NCBI GenBank assembly: GCA_944381325.1
Contig: CALWKS010000001.1
Span: forward strand, 496,001 to 560,000
Length of the DNA: 64,000 bases
DNA from: an uncultured Christensenellaceae bacterium
Lineage (GTDB): Bacteria; Bacillota; Clostridia; Christensenellales; UBA3700
Reading direction: 5' to 3'
Shown here: positions 42,596 to 51,290 of the stretch, piece after piece
Layout of the letters: each line of letters opens with the position of its first letter
Numbering within the stretch: the stretch's first letter is position 1
Made by a program: the position numbers and the translations under genes
The notes under the pieces: generated by a model
Seen by the model: the letters and a program-made list of their open reading frames with translations, nothing else
Databases searched by the model: none
Told to the model about the DNA's origin: nothing

Positions 42596-43249
42596 TCAGC
42601 AACAGGGAATAAGATCCCCGCCCATCATTTCACAGCAGCAGTCGCAGCATATAAGCGTTGAGCAGGTATTGCAACATGCAGTTGTATTGTCCTGCCCCAC
42701 GTCCGTCTGTTGCGGACGCGCATAACCGCCTCTCTGCTGACCGTAAGGGTTAGCGTTCTGCTGTTCCTGTCCCGCAGTGCCCGCGTTTGCATTGTACAGC
42801 ATAGACGTGAGCTTTGCGTGGCTCTTCTTGTATTTTTCGTTATTAGGGTCAAGCGTCAGCGCGATTTCAAGCTGTTTTTTGCTTTCTACGTGCCAATTGC
42901 GCTTGAAATAGATTATAGCCTGAACGTAATGCCATTCAGCGTCGCGGCTCTCTGCCATATCCAGCTTTTCCTGAGCCTCGTCCAGTTTGCCCTGTTTTAT
43001 CAGCTCTTCGACCGCTGCCAGCTTTGTGCCGCTTTCGGCAACAGAAATGCGGCTCTGCAGATCGTCCATACAGTCAGCGTAAGCCCTGTCGAGTTCTCCC
43101 AGCGCACGACTAGCCTGCGCCCCCTCTTCACCTTCGCGGAAACGCAGTTCTTCGTATTTGCGCCTGAGCGTGCGGTATGCGTTTTCCACCTGCTCCTGAG
43201 TAGCGTCGTTTTTAAGTCCCAGAACTAAATACGGGTCTTTTGCTTGCAC
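42596..43249 (-). CDS. J-like domain protein with TPR-like region and Cys-rich tail
   Basis: 217 residues. The first 65 resemble a J domain (DPYLVLGLKNDATQEQVENAYRTLRRKYEE), but the HPD motif needed to activate DnaK is missing: RRKYEELRFREGE occupies its place. A helical region of TPR type (about 75-155) includes LEIALTLDPNNEKYKKSHAKL. A Gln, Gly and Asn linker then leads to a tail of ten cysteines (CCNTC, ICCDCCC, PCC). It overlaps the DUF5685 gene. Such Cys clusters may bind metal or be lipidated; the function is unknown. Confidence 0.78.
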   Translation of the reverse strand: MQAKDPYLVLGLKNDATQEQVENAYRTLRRKYEELRFREGEEGAQASRALGELDRAYADCMDDLQSRISVAESGTKLAAVEELIKQGKLDEAQEKLDMAESRDAEWHYVQAIIYFKRNWHVESKKQLEIALTLDPNNEKYKKSHAKLTSMLYNANAGTAGQEQQNANPYGQQRGGYARPQQTDVGQDNTTACCNTCSTLICCDCCCEMMGGDLIPCC

Positions 43250-44100
43250 TTATCCGTCCTCCTTAAAATTCTGTCGGTCTGCTCTCTGAGACCGTACCAT
43301 ACGATATTTGTTATAACGCCTTCGTAGCTTTTGAGTTTTACGCTGTCGAATGCGTTCATTATTTCTTTATAGCAGCAATTGAGAATAAATGCCGCTTCTT
43401 CGCCCTTGTCCTTCACAAAGGTCTCTCTGTCTTTATATTCGTAGTTTATCAGAAAGGCATTAAATTCTTTCTTTTTTGCGTCCTCGTCAGCGTCGTCGAA
43501 AGCGTCCGCAAAATAAACCCATCTGCCAAGATTGTACATCAGCGTGCCCGCCGCGTCGCTGTAATCCTCTCCAGCGAGAAGTTTAGTCAGATCTTTGAGC
43601 ACTGTTGCAAACTGATGAGCTATAAGATCGACGTTTTCACACCTTTCGGCTTCAAGCCTGTTCAGCTCGGTAAATCCCTGTCTTATGATCTCTGCGGCCT
43701 CAGGACTTCTCTTGCAGGCTTTCTTGTAATGGCGTTTAATAACCAGTGAATCCGCCAGTTTCTTGCCCGCGCTGTTGTCGTCCGCGACGTCGTCCACCGC
43801 CTTGAAGTGCGCCAGGATAGTATTTGCGTCTACGACTTTTTCCATAAGCGGATTTGACTTTATTACCGATTTTTTCCTGACGGGATTAAGTATGCAGACT
43901 TCGTTGCTTATCTCGGTAGTCGTTCCCGTAAGCGCGTGAATGAACACGCTGAAAAAAGTCATATCGTAGTTGGTCGTCAGTCTCATCAGCTGCCCGCAGC
44001 GCTTGCCTATAGACTTGCACAGTCCGCAATAAAAAGCGCGGTACAAAGTGAAGTCCTTAATGAACATATTGGGCTTGTCGGGAATGACGTAACCGAACAT
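43225..44100 (-). CDS. DUF5685 family protein
   Basis: 291 residues. The N-terminus MFGYVIPDKPNMFIKDFTLYRAFYCGLCKSIGKRCGQLMR is the DUF5685 signature, with the CGLC motif. The rest is predicted mainly helical, with DAFDDADEDAKKKEFN as an acidic cluster. The family is uncharacterised. Cysteines (CGLC and the Cys in GKRCG) suggest metal or cofactor binding. It heads the trio with the J-like protein and membrane protein, and its ATG overlaps the trpS stop. Confidence 0.85.
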   Translation of the reverse strand: MFGYVIPDKPNMFIKDFTLYRAFYCGLCKSIGKRCGQLMRLTTNYDMTFFSVFIHALTGTTTEISNEVCILNPVRKKSVIKSNPLMEKVVDANTILAHFKAVDDVADDNSAGKKLADSLVIKRHYKKACKRSPEAAEIIRQGFTELNRLEAERCENVDLIAHQFATVLKDLTKLLAGEDYSDAAGTLMYNLGRWVYFADAFDDADEDAKKKEFNAFLINYEYKDRETFVKDKGEEAAFILNCCYKEIMNAFDSVKLKSYEGVITNIVWYGLREQTDRILRRTDKCKQKTRI

Positions 44101-45098
44101 TACAGCACGAATCCTATCTTTTCTTTTACTTCTTTGAGAGTTTTTTCAGCTATTGCCGCGGCTCTCTCAGCTCCGTCCTTCGCTACTTTGAGAAGGTATG
44201 CTTCATCGCTTCTTATACTGTCAAAGCGTTCTCTGAACGGACGCAGCATTTCAACGACAGCGTCTGCTGTAGCCAGTTTAAGATGACCGTACATCTTGCC
44301 TTCAAACTCTTTTACAAGGCTGTCCATATCCTGCTTTCTCGCAATCGAAAGAATTGTGAGCAAGTTGGATACGCCCGGCTTATTCTCAGGGTCGTATATT
44401 ATCTCGCTGCCGCTGTCTGTAACCGCTTTCTTTATCTTAGAAATAATGTCTTTTTCTGCGTCCAGAACTCCTATTACCGCATTCGGGTTGGGGTCTGATT
44501 TGCTCATCTTGGCAAGCGGATTCTGAAGACTTGCGATCTTTGCGCCGAACTTCTTAACTCTTGCTTCAGGCACAACGAACGTATCTCCGTAGATATTGTT
44601 GAATCTCAGCGCGATATCTCTTGCTATCTCGAGGTGCTGACGCTGGTCTATACCGACGGGCACGCAGTTGGTCTTGAATAGAAGAATATCCGCCGCCATA
44701 AGCACGGGATAATCCATAAGTCCCATATTTATGTTGTCGGCATGTTTTTCAGACTTTTCCTTGAACTGTGTCATTCTGTTCATCTCGCCGACGTAAGTAT
44801 AGCAGTTCAGAAGCCACGAAAGCTCGCTGTGCTCATGAACGTGCGACTGGAAATAAACAATATTCTTTTTCTCGTCTATGCCTGCCGCAAGCAGAAGCGC
44901 GAACATATCCAAAGAGTTTTTGCGCAGTACCGCGGGGTCCTGTCTTACGGTTATGGTGTGGAGATCGGCAACTTCGAATATACAAAAATTGCCCTCTTCG
45001 TTCTGAATTTCGCTCCATTCGTTTACAGCGCCTATGTAGTTGCCGAGAGTCATGATGCCCGTAGGTTGAATGCCGCTGTAAATAACCTTTTGTTTCAT
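44100..45098 (-). CDS. trpS: Tryptophan--tRNA ligase
   Basis: 332 residues, a normal bacterial TrpRS. The class I HIGH-like motif is GIMTLGNYIG (residues 13-22), and KMSKSDPN is the second signature. No T-box is present. A CAGGGG ribosome site precedes the ATG. It starts the operon with DUF5685 and the J-like gene. Confidence 0.97.
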   Translation of the reverse strand: MKQKVIYSGIQPTGIMTLGNYIGAVNEWSEIQNEEGNFCIFEVADLHTITVRQDPAVLRKNSLDMFALLLAAGIDEKKNIVYFQSHVHEHSELSWLLNCYTYVGEMNRMTQFKEKSEKHADNINMGLMDYPVLMAADILLFKTNCVPVGIDQRQHLEIARDIALRFNNIYGDTFVVPEARVKKFGAKIASLQNPLAKMSKSDPNPNAVIGVLDAEKDIISKIKKAVTDSGSEIIYDPENKPGVSNLLTILSIARKQDMDSLVKEFEGKMYGHLKLATADAVVEMLRPFRERFDSIRSDEAYLLKVAKDGAERAAAIAEKTLKEVKEKIGFVL

Positions 45099-45130
45099 TT
45101 TATTACCCCTGTAAAAAAGATATTTGCATT

Positions 45131-45159
45131 ATTATAACACAAATATAACTGCATAGCAA
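45131..45159 (-). promoter_or_regulatory. Promoter of trpS
   Basis: TTGCTA (45154-45159) and a perfect TATAAT (45131-45136), 17 nt apart on the minus strand. The leader is about 25 nt. Confidence 0.7.
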
Positions 45160-45292
45160 AGATTTTATACTTTAATTGGGGGATTTTCCTGACCTTTGCC
45201 CTATTTTTAGACAATCTTACATCAATATTGTTAAATCCGCATTAAAAAGCTGAGTTTTCAGCAAAAATAAGCCTTTAAGACAAAATACCCTC

Positions 45293-45321
45293 TTTACAGC
45301 AGAATTTGTTTTTTGTATAAT
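45293..45321 (+). promoter_or_regulatory. Promoter of the dgt-like gene, predicted leaderless
   Basis: TTTACA (45293-45298) and TATAAT (45316-45321) are 17 nt apart. The predicted start is about 45328, the A of the ATG. No ribosome site is present. The configuration is the clearest leaderless case in the window. Confidence 0.7.
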
Positions 45322-45327
45322 TGAATT

Positions 45328-46332
45328 ATGGAAGATTTTAAAAGCATCATTTTTGAAAAAGAAGCAAAATTTTTCAGTCCTTACGCCTGCCGTTCTGACA
45401 AGAGCAAAGGAAGAGTCAGAGAAGAAAAGCCATGCCCTTTGCGCACCGATTTTATGCGCGACCGCGACCGCATCGTGCACAGCAAGTCGTTCAGGCGTTT
45501 AAAGCATAAGACGCAGGTATTCATATCCCCTGAAGGCGATCATTACCGCACGAGGCTCACTCATACGCTTGAAGTAGCGCAGATAGGAAGGACTATAGCT
45601 CGCGCTCTCAACCTGAACGAAGACCTTATCGAAGCGATAGCCCTCGGACACGACCTCGGACATACTCCCTTCGGACACGCAGGCGAAAGCGTGCTTGACA
45701 AACTGATAAAAGGCGGCTTTTCACACAACGAGCAAAGTCTGAGAATAGTAGAATTCCTTGAAAACGACGGCAAAGGTCTCAATCTGACTTTTGAGGTAAA
45801 AGACGGAATAGTAAATCACAAATTCAGCGGAAAGCCCGCCACTCTCGAAGGCGAGATAATCAAATACGCGGACAGATTTGCTTACATAAACCACGATATA
45901 GAAGATGCTATATGCGCGGGAGTTCTCAAAGAAGACGACCTGCCCAAAGACTGTACCGAGCTTCTCGGACACACCAAAAGCGCAAGAATAAACAGCCTTA
46001 TCCTCGACATCGTAAACAACAGCTACGGTAAACCTTACGTAAAGCAATCTCCCGACTTTGAAGCCATGCACCTTAAACTGCACAAGTTTATGTTCGCAAG
46101 CGTATACACCAACCCTGTGGCCAAAGCTGAAGAAAAGAAAACGTTGTCTCTTATAGAACTTCTCTTCAACCACTATATGACTTATCCTGAAGAGCTTCCT
46201 GAATTCTACCGCACTCTTCTTGAAAACACCCCGAGAGACCGCGTTGTAGGCGATTATATCGCCAGCTTTACGGACAGATATGCGGTACGTACATTCCACG
46301 AGATTTTCACCCCGAAAGGCTGGAACGTATAA
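45328..46332 (+). CDS. dgt: Deoxyguanosinetriphosphate triphosphohydrolase-like protein
   Basis: An HD-domain phosphohydrolase of 334 residues. The metal ligands are in THTLEVAQ (His79), LGHDLGHTPFGHAGE (His108, Asp109), and KYADRFAYINHDIEDA. This is the short dGTPase-like type that cleaves dNTPs to nucleosides and triphosphate. Assignment to dGTP is by family. It is monocistronic with its own promoter. The ATG has no Shine-Dalgarno. Confidence 0.92.
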   Translation: MEDFKSIIFEKEAKFFSPYACRSDKSKGRVREEKPCPLRTDFMRDRDRIVHSKSFRRLKHKTQVFISPEGDHYRTRLTHTLEVAQIGRTIARALNLNEDLIEAIALGHDLGHTPFGHAGESVLDKLIKGGFSHNEQSLRIVEFLENDGKGLNLTFEVKDGIVNHKFSGKPATLEGEIIKYADRFAYINHDIEDAICAGVLKEDDLPKDCTELLGHTKSARINSLILDIVNNSYGKPYVKQSPDFEAMHLKLHKFMFASVYTNPVAKAEEKKTLSLIELLFNHYMTYPEELPEFYRTLLENTPRDRVVGDYIASFTDRYAVRTFHEIFTPKGWNV

Positions 46333-46376
46333 ATCCGATTCTTTTAATCTAAACAATGCAATATCAACAAAACGAA

Positions 46377-46411
46377 CACGGGCGCAGAAAAAAATCTGCA
46401 CCCGTGTTTTT
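46377..46411 (+). terminator. Terminator of the dgt-like gene
   Basis: ACGGGCGCAGA pairs with TCTGCACCCGT with one mismatch, followed by GTTTTT. It lies about 45 nt beyond the stop codon. Confidence 0.88.
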
Positions 46412-46548
46412 CGAATCTGAATTATTGATACATTATTTTTTACATCTGCTATACATCTGCCATCGTATCCGCAATACGTTTAAAAAACTGAAGTCGCTCT
46501 GATATTTTGCATTTTAAATCAAATAATAATTATCTGAATTAAATATAA

Positions 46549-46572
46549 ACGCCGCCCTTACGGACGGCGCGA
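46549..46572 (-). terminator. Terminator of ilvE
   Basis: On the minus strand CGCCGTCC pairs with GGGCGGCG around GTAA, followed by TTTATATTT. It lies about 25 nt after the ilvE stop. Confidence 0.8.
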
Positions 46573-46597
46573 TTTTCGTTTAATCAAACTAAATTGA

Positions 46598-47653
46598 TCA
46601 GTTTATCTGAGTAACCCAGCCGAATTCGTCAGCGTATCTTTCCTGCTGAATACCGGTTATCTTGTCGTAAAGGAACGCGGTGATCTCACCCATCTTGCCG
46701 CCGTTCACGACCATATCTTTGCCCTTATAGCCGATTACGCCGACAGGAGAAATAACAGCGGCAGTGCCAGTACCGAAGCATTCTTTGAGAGTGCCGTCTT
46801 CATAAGCCTTGACGACTTCTTCAATGGAAATTCTTCTTTCGCTGGCTTTATATCCGTATTTCTTGAGAACTTCGAGACAGCTCTTTCTGGTGATACCGGG
46901 AAGAATACTTCCTACCAGCTGAGGAGTTACGACCTCGTCGCCGATAACGAAGAATATGTTCATACTGCCTACTTCTTCAACGTACTTATGCTCTTTGCCG
47001 TCAAGCCACAGAGCCTGATCGTAACCGAGAGCGTTCGCCTTCTCTCCGCCGAGGAGCGAGCAAGCGTAGTTGCCTGAGCATTTAGCTTCGCCCGTACCGC
47101 CGATAAACGCTCTTACGAGAGTGTCTTCGACAAGGATCTTGGTGGGCTCGAGACCGTGAGCGTAATATGAACCTACAGGAGAAAGGATGATGCAGAACAC
47201 ATACTTTTTGCTTGCGTGAACGCCGAGAACTTCTTCGTTTGCAAACATAAACGGACGTATGTAAAGCGCTGTGCCGGGCTTGGTGGGAATCCATTCGCTT
47301 TCAAGCTTAAGGAGTTCGAAAAGCGCAGGCTTGACAACGTTTGCGTCAAACTGAGGCATGCACATTCTCTTTGCAGAGTTGTTCATTCTTACAAAGTTGT
47401 CGTCGATACGGAAAACCGTAATCTTGCCTTCTTCGTTCTTATACGCTTTAGCGCCCTCGAAAATGCTCTGCGCGTAATGCAGCACGTTGGTCGCAGGAGC
47501 CATAGGGAAAGAAGCGTAAGGCACTATCTCAGGCTCATTCCAGGCGCCGTTTTCGTATTCCATAACCAGCATATGGTCTGTAAAATACTTCCCGAAGCCG
47601 AGCTTGGAAAAGTCGGGTTTTTGCTTCAAAACTTGAGATTTGGTTATCTTCAT
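46598..47653 (-). CDS. ilvE: Branched-chain-amino-acid aminotransferase
   Basis: A 351-residue fold-type IV PLP enzyme transaminating leucine, isoleucine and valine. HYAQSIFEGAKAYKNEEGKITVFRIDDNFVRMNNSAKRM is the N-terminal signature. The PLP lysine lies in GTGEAKCSGNYACSLL, and GTAAVISPVGVI is the phosphate loop. This is the long (IlvE2) type. The start at 47653 (MKITKSQVLKQKPDF) has GGGG upstream; a longer frame to 47689 would enter the upstream gene's terminal region. No operon partner. Confidence 0.95.
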   Translation of the reverse strand: MKITKSQVLKQKPDFSKLGFGKYFTDHMLVMEYENGAWNEPEIVPYASFPMAPATNVLHYAQSIFEGAKAYKNEEGKITVFRIDDNFVRMNNSAKRMCMPQFDANVVKPALFELLKLESEWIPTKPGTALYIRPFMFANEEVLGVHASKKYVFCIILSPVGSYYAHGLEPTKILVEDTLVRAFIGGTGEAKCSGNYACSLLGGEKANALGYDQALWLDGKEHKYVEEVGSMNIFFVIGDEVVTPQLVGSILPGITRKSCLEVLKKYGYKASERRISIEEVVKAYEDGTLKECFGTGTAAVISPVGVIGYKGKDMVVNGGKMGEITAFLYDKITGIQQERYADEFGWVTQIN

Positions 47654-47678
47654 AAAACACACCCCGTTTATTGTTTTC

Positions 47679-48308
47679 TTATTTGTCAAAACCGAAAAAT
47701 CCTTCGCCCGTGTAATTTATCCGAGCTTTTCCCGAGGAAATATCGGTCAGTTTTTCTGTCAGTTCTTCTGCCTTGTCTTCTGCGACGGCAAAAGATATAA
47801 CCACTTTATCGCCGTATTCTGTCGCTGTTATCTGAGCGGTCTTTGACACTTCGTCTGAAAGCCTGCGGAAATCCGAATAATCGCATTCCGCCTCATAGTA
47901 TTTAGCGAAGTCAAACTCTGCGACATCGACATTGTCCAGAGCTTCAGAAACGCTTCTCGAATACGCGCTTACCAGTCCGCCCGCCCCCAGCTTTATACCG
48001 CCGAAATAGCGCGTAACGACTGCAAGTATCATTCTGAAATTGCGTTTTTTCAACACTTCCAGCATCGGCATTCCCGCTGTGCCCTGCGGCTCTCCGTCGT
48101 CAGAAAAGCGTTGCTCTGTATTAGCCCTGTTGGACACGAACGCGTAGCAGTTGTGCGTAGCGTCCGAATACTTTTTTGATATCTTCTTTATCTCTTCGAA
48201 AGCATGCTCTGCGCTTTCAACGGGCATAAGCGTTGTGATAAAACGCGATTTGTTTATCACGATCTCATGTTCGCTTGCGCCCTTAACGCAGTAGTAGCTG
48301 TCTTTCAT
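47679..48308 (-). CDS. YigZ/IMPACT-family protein
   Basis: 209 residues. The IMPACT N-terminal domain occupies about 12-125, with [53 protein letters not shown] and [16 protein letters not shown]. The C-terminal UPF0029 domain follows. The family is linked to translation stress control in eukaryotes; bacterial members are poorly understood. It overlaps the tyrS stop by 4 nt. Confidence 0.92.
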   Translation of the reverse strand: MKDSYYCVKGASEHEIVINKSRFITTLMPVESAEHAFEEIKKISKKYSDATHNCYAFVSNRANTEQRFSDDGEPQGTAGMPMLEVLKKRNFRMILAVVTRYFGGIKLGAGGLVSAYSRSVSEALDNVDVAEFDFAKYYEAECDYSDFRRLSDEVSKTAQITATEYGDKVVISFAVAEDKAEELTEKLTDISSGKARINYTGEGFFGFDK

Positions 48309-49519
48309 TGAGCTATGACCCTGACGTGAACTTTCTTACCTTTGTGCAGAATAAAGCCTTCGGCAAGTTTTTCGTCGCTTACCGCATAATCGAAACCGTC
48401 AACCTTTTCTTCGTCGACTTTTACGCCGCCGCCGGATATAAGGTTTCTCGCTTCGCTCTTAGATTTGCATACGCCTACAGCGCACATGATGTCGATAATG
48501 TTGTTTACGCCTTTTGCAACGCTGACTTCAGGCATATCATCGCCCTGTCCGCCGAATGCCGCTCTCGCCTGAGCCTGAGCTTTTTCAGCTTCTTCCTTGC
48601 CGTGAACTATTGCCGTAACCTCATATGCAAGTCTTTCTTTTGCCGCATTGATGCGCTCGTCGCGGTATTTGCAAAGCTCGGCGATCTCGTCGAGATCAAC
48701 GTAAGTGAGCAGTTTAAGACACTTTTCTACGTCAGCGTCAGCAGTGTTTCTCCAGTACTGATAGAAATCGTAAGGAGAAGTCTTTGCAGGATCGAGCCAT
48801 ACCGCGCCTGCCTGCGTCTTGCCCATCTTCTTGCCTTCGCTTGTCGTAAGGAGCTGGAAGGTCATTGCGAATGCGGGAGCGCCCTCTTTTCTTCTGATAA
48901 GGTCTGCGCCAGCAAGAATGTTGGACCACTGGTCGTCGCCGCCGCATTCAAGTTTGCAACCGTAATGCTTGTACAGATACAGGAAGTCGTAAGCCTGCAT
49001 GAGCATATAGCTGAATTCAAGGAAAGAAAGACCCTTTTCCATACGCGTCTTGAAGCATTCAGCGGTAAGCATCTTGTTTACCGAGAAGTTTGCGCCTATC
49101 TCTCTCATGAATCCGAGAAAATTCAGATTGTCAAGCCAATCTGCATTGTTGACCATTATAGCTGCGTTCTCGCCCTCGAAAGAGAAAAACCTTGACATCT
49201 GCTTTTTGAAACATTCGCAGTTGTGGTTGATCGTCTCGACGGTCATCATCTTGCGCATATCCGTTCTGCCTGAAGGGTCGCCGATCTTGCCCGTGCCGCC
49301 GCCGATAAGGACGATGGGCTTATGACCAGCCTTCTGCATATGGCTCATTGCCATAAGCGCAAGGAAATGTCCTACGTGCAGACTGTCCGCCGTGGGGTCG
49401 AATCCTATATAAAACGGTACGCTCTCCTTGCCGAGCATTTCGTAAAGCTCGTCCTCAAAAACCACTTGTTTGATAAAACCTCTGGCTCTCAGCGTGTCCA
49501 TTATGTTCGTGCCGTTCAT
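48305..49519 (-). CDS. tyrS: Tyrosine--tRNA ligase
   Basis: 404 residues, TyrRS1 type. HIGH-like HVGH is at 48-51; the second motif reads KKMGKTQAG (family KFGKT). A C-terminal S4 RNA-binding domain covers about residues 335-404 ([19 protein letters not shown]). A ribosome site AAAGGAG lies upstream. No T-box was found in the 175-nt upstream gap. Confidence 0.97.
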   Translation of the reverse strand: MNGTNIMDTLRARGFIKQVVFEDELYEMLGKESVPFYIGFDPTADSLHVGHFLALMAMSHMQKAGHKPIVLIGGGTGKIGDPSGRTDMRKMMTVETINHNCECFKKQMSRFFSFEGENAAIMVNNADWLDNLNFLGFMREIGANFSVNKMLTAECFKTRMEKGLSFLEFSYMLMQAYDFLYLYKHYGCKLECGGDDQWSNILAGADLIRRKEGAPAFAMTFQLLTTSEGKKMGKTQAGAVWLDPAKTSPYDFYQYWRNTADADVEKCLKLLTYVDLDEIAELCKYRDERINAAKERLAYEVTAIVHGKEEAEKAQAQARAAFGGQGDDMPEVSVAKGVNNIIDIMCAVGVCKSKSEARNLISGGGVKVDEEKVDGFDYAVSDEKLAEGFILHKGKKVHVRVIAQ

Positions 49520-49555
49520 ATTTGTCTCCTTTATAAAAATTATACGTTTTCAATA

Positions 49556-49584
49556 ATTATACCACCCTTTTCCTGCGTTGTAAA
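49556..49584 (-). promoter_or_regulatory. Promoter of tyrS
   Basis: TTTACA (49579-49584) and a perfect TATAAT (49556-49561), 17 nt apart on the minus strand, with a leader of about 35 nt. Confidence 0.7.
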
Positions 49585-49694
49585 ACGATATTTCTGTTTT
49601 TTGCTCAATAAATACGCGGTTTTTCAGCAAAAATCCGCCTTCTGAATAGTTTTGATAAAAACGCACACTTTAACAGCAAGAGAGGTGCTCAATC

Positions 49695-50384
49695 ATGAAA
49701 AGAAACAACAACTATCTCCTTATCCTTGCGGTCCTGCTTATCATCGTCGCGGCAATCACTCTATGGGGTTGCGACAACGGAGAAACCGCATATACTAACT
49801 ATACGCCCGAGGACTTCATAGCCCTTGACAACTTTTCTCTCAAGACCAATATTAAACCCGACGACGTAATGCTTTATGTTAAATCGGACGGAACGATCAA
49901 GTATTCGTCAACGCACGTCGGAGAAGGTTATACAAACACTGTATATTACGTACTGGGAAACAACGACAACAGAGAATTCAGTGAAGGCGTATGGAAAGAC
50001 ATTGAAGACGCTGACGCAGAACGATACGTCGATTCGATAGAAAACGCCTGCGGACTCATTTACAATAAACTGGACCCTACGCAGTTTGAAGAAGTCGAAG
50101 GCAAAAAACTCATATTTTCAGTAAAGCCCGAAATCTTTTTCAAACAGGCATACAGACAGATTTATCAGAACTACTTCGGCACTGAATACGACGAAGAAGT
50201 TTTTTCCGCGGACTTTGAAGAAAACGCTCCTTCGCTTTTCGGCGACATGAAGAATTATTCCGTAACTCTTGACTGCTCCAAGTCAGACAGAATGGTTCTC
50301 TCTATCGTGAACAAGGACGAAAAAAGCAGCGACGTTTACGAATACTACTCTATAGGCACAACCGTGATCGTCCTGCCTGAATGA
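49695..50384 (+). CDS. Lipoprotein of unknown function
   Basis: 229 residues. A signal peptide with KRNNN and a hydrophobic core ends in the lipobox LWGC (Cys26). The mature part is acidic and likely mixed alpha/beta, with repeated Tyr- and Asp-rich segments (TPEDFIALDNFS, YNKLDPTQFEEVEG). AGAGG lies 9 nt before the ATG. No family recognised. It is monocistronic. Confidence 0.75.
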   Translation: MKRNNNYLLILAVLLIIVAAITLWGCDNGETAYTNYTPEDFIALDNFSLKTNIKPDDVMLYVKSDGTIKYSSTHVGEGYTNTVYYVLGNNDNREFSEGVWKDIEDADAERYVDSIENACGLIYNKLDPTQFEEVEGKKLIFSVKPEIFFKQAYRQIYQNYFGTEYDEEVFSADFEENAPSLFGDMKNYSVTLDCSKSDRMVLSIVNKDEKSSDVYEYYSIGTTVIVLPE

Positions 50385-50516
50385 CGAAGAACGGATTTCC
50401 GTTCTTCCCCTGCTCTGCAACTTACATATCTGATTGCGTTTTTATTAAGGTCGCATGCGCGCGCGGACGAATAAATCTGCGCGCATACAATTTTTTGCGT
50501 ATGCACTCATTTTTCT

Positions 50517-50545
50517 TTGATATTTTTTTCACTATATGATATAAT
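50517..50545 (+). promoter_or_regulatory. Promoter of the NifU-like/GGGtGRT operon
   Basis: TTGATA (50517-50522) and a perfect TATAAT (50540-50545), 17 nt apart. A strong ribosome site AAGGAGG follows, in line with high expression. Confidence 0.75.
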
Positions 50546-50583
50546 CCAATCAATGCAAGAAAATTTTAAGGAGGATTTTCCTA

Positions 50584-51276
50584 ATGGAATATTCACGTGA
50601 AGTTCTGAATATGTGCAAAGTTGCCAAAGGCGCGAATCACGGTCCGGCTCCTATTCCCGAAGAAGCAAAATGGGTTCAGGCGAAAGAGATCAAGGATATC
50701 AGCGGTTTCACCCACGGCGTAGGCTGGTGCGCTCCTCAGCAGGGTGCCTGCAAGCTTTCACTCAACGTTAAAAACGGCGTCATCGAAGAAGCTCTCGTAG
50801 AGACTCTCGGTTGCTCTGGTATGACCCACTCCGCTGCTATGGCAGCTGAAATCCTGCCCGGCAAGACCATTCTCGAAGCGCTCAATACAGACCTTGTCTG
50901 CGACGCTATCAACACCGCTATGAGAGAGCTCTTCCTGCAGATCGTTTACGGTCGTACTCAGTCCGCTTTCTCCGAAAACGGTCTCAGCATCGGCAGCGGT
51001 CTCGAAGACCTCGGCAAGGGTCTCCGTTCTCAGGTTGGCACTATGTACAGCACCAACGCTAAGGGCGTTCGTTATCTCGAAATGGCTGAAGGTTACGTTA
51101 CCCACATCGGTCTCGACGCTGACAACCAGGTTATCGGCTACGAGTTCGTCAACCTCGGCAAGATGATGGAAGATATCAAGAACGGTATGGACGCCAACGA
51201 GGCTGTTAAGAAACATACGAAGAGCTACGGCAGATATAAAGAAGCGGTCAAAGTTATCGACCCGCGCAAAGAATAA
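50584..51276 (+). CDS. NifU-like iron-sulfur scaffold-type protein
   Basis: 230 residues with the NifU/IscU-like fold. Candidate ligands are Cys49 and Cys56 in GWCAPQQGACKL, and Cys77 in LGCSGMTHSAA, the last matching the LGCSGxTxSA pattern of scaffold-type proteins. It has an N-terminal extension with Cys11 and extra C-terminal regions not found in IscU. It always accompanies the GGGtGRT gene in my knowledge of such operons. Codon choice (GGT, GCT, GTT, CTC) is strongly biased, like highly expressed genes. The biochemical role is unknown. Confidence 0.85.
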   Translation: MEYSREVLNMCKVAKGANHGPAPIPEEAKWVQAKEIKDISGFTHGVGWCAPQQGACKLSLNVKNGVIEEALVETLGCSGMTHSAAMAAEILPGKTILEALNTDLVCDAINTAMRELFLQIVYGRTQSAFSENGLSIGSGLEDLGKGLRSQVGTMYSTNAKGVRYLEMAEGYVTHIGLDADNQVIGYEFVNLGKMMEDIKNGMDANEAVKKHTKSYGRYKEAVKVIDPRKE

Positions 51277-51290
51277 GGAGGTTTCAACTT

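Noticed and set aside
45721..46401. 226-codon minus-strand ORF
   Set aside because: Antisense to the dgt-like gene with intact HD motifs.
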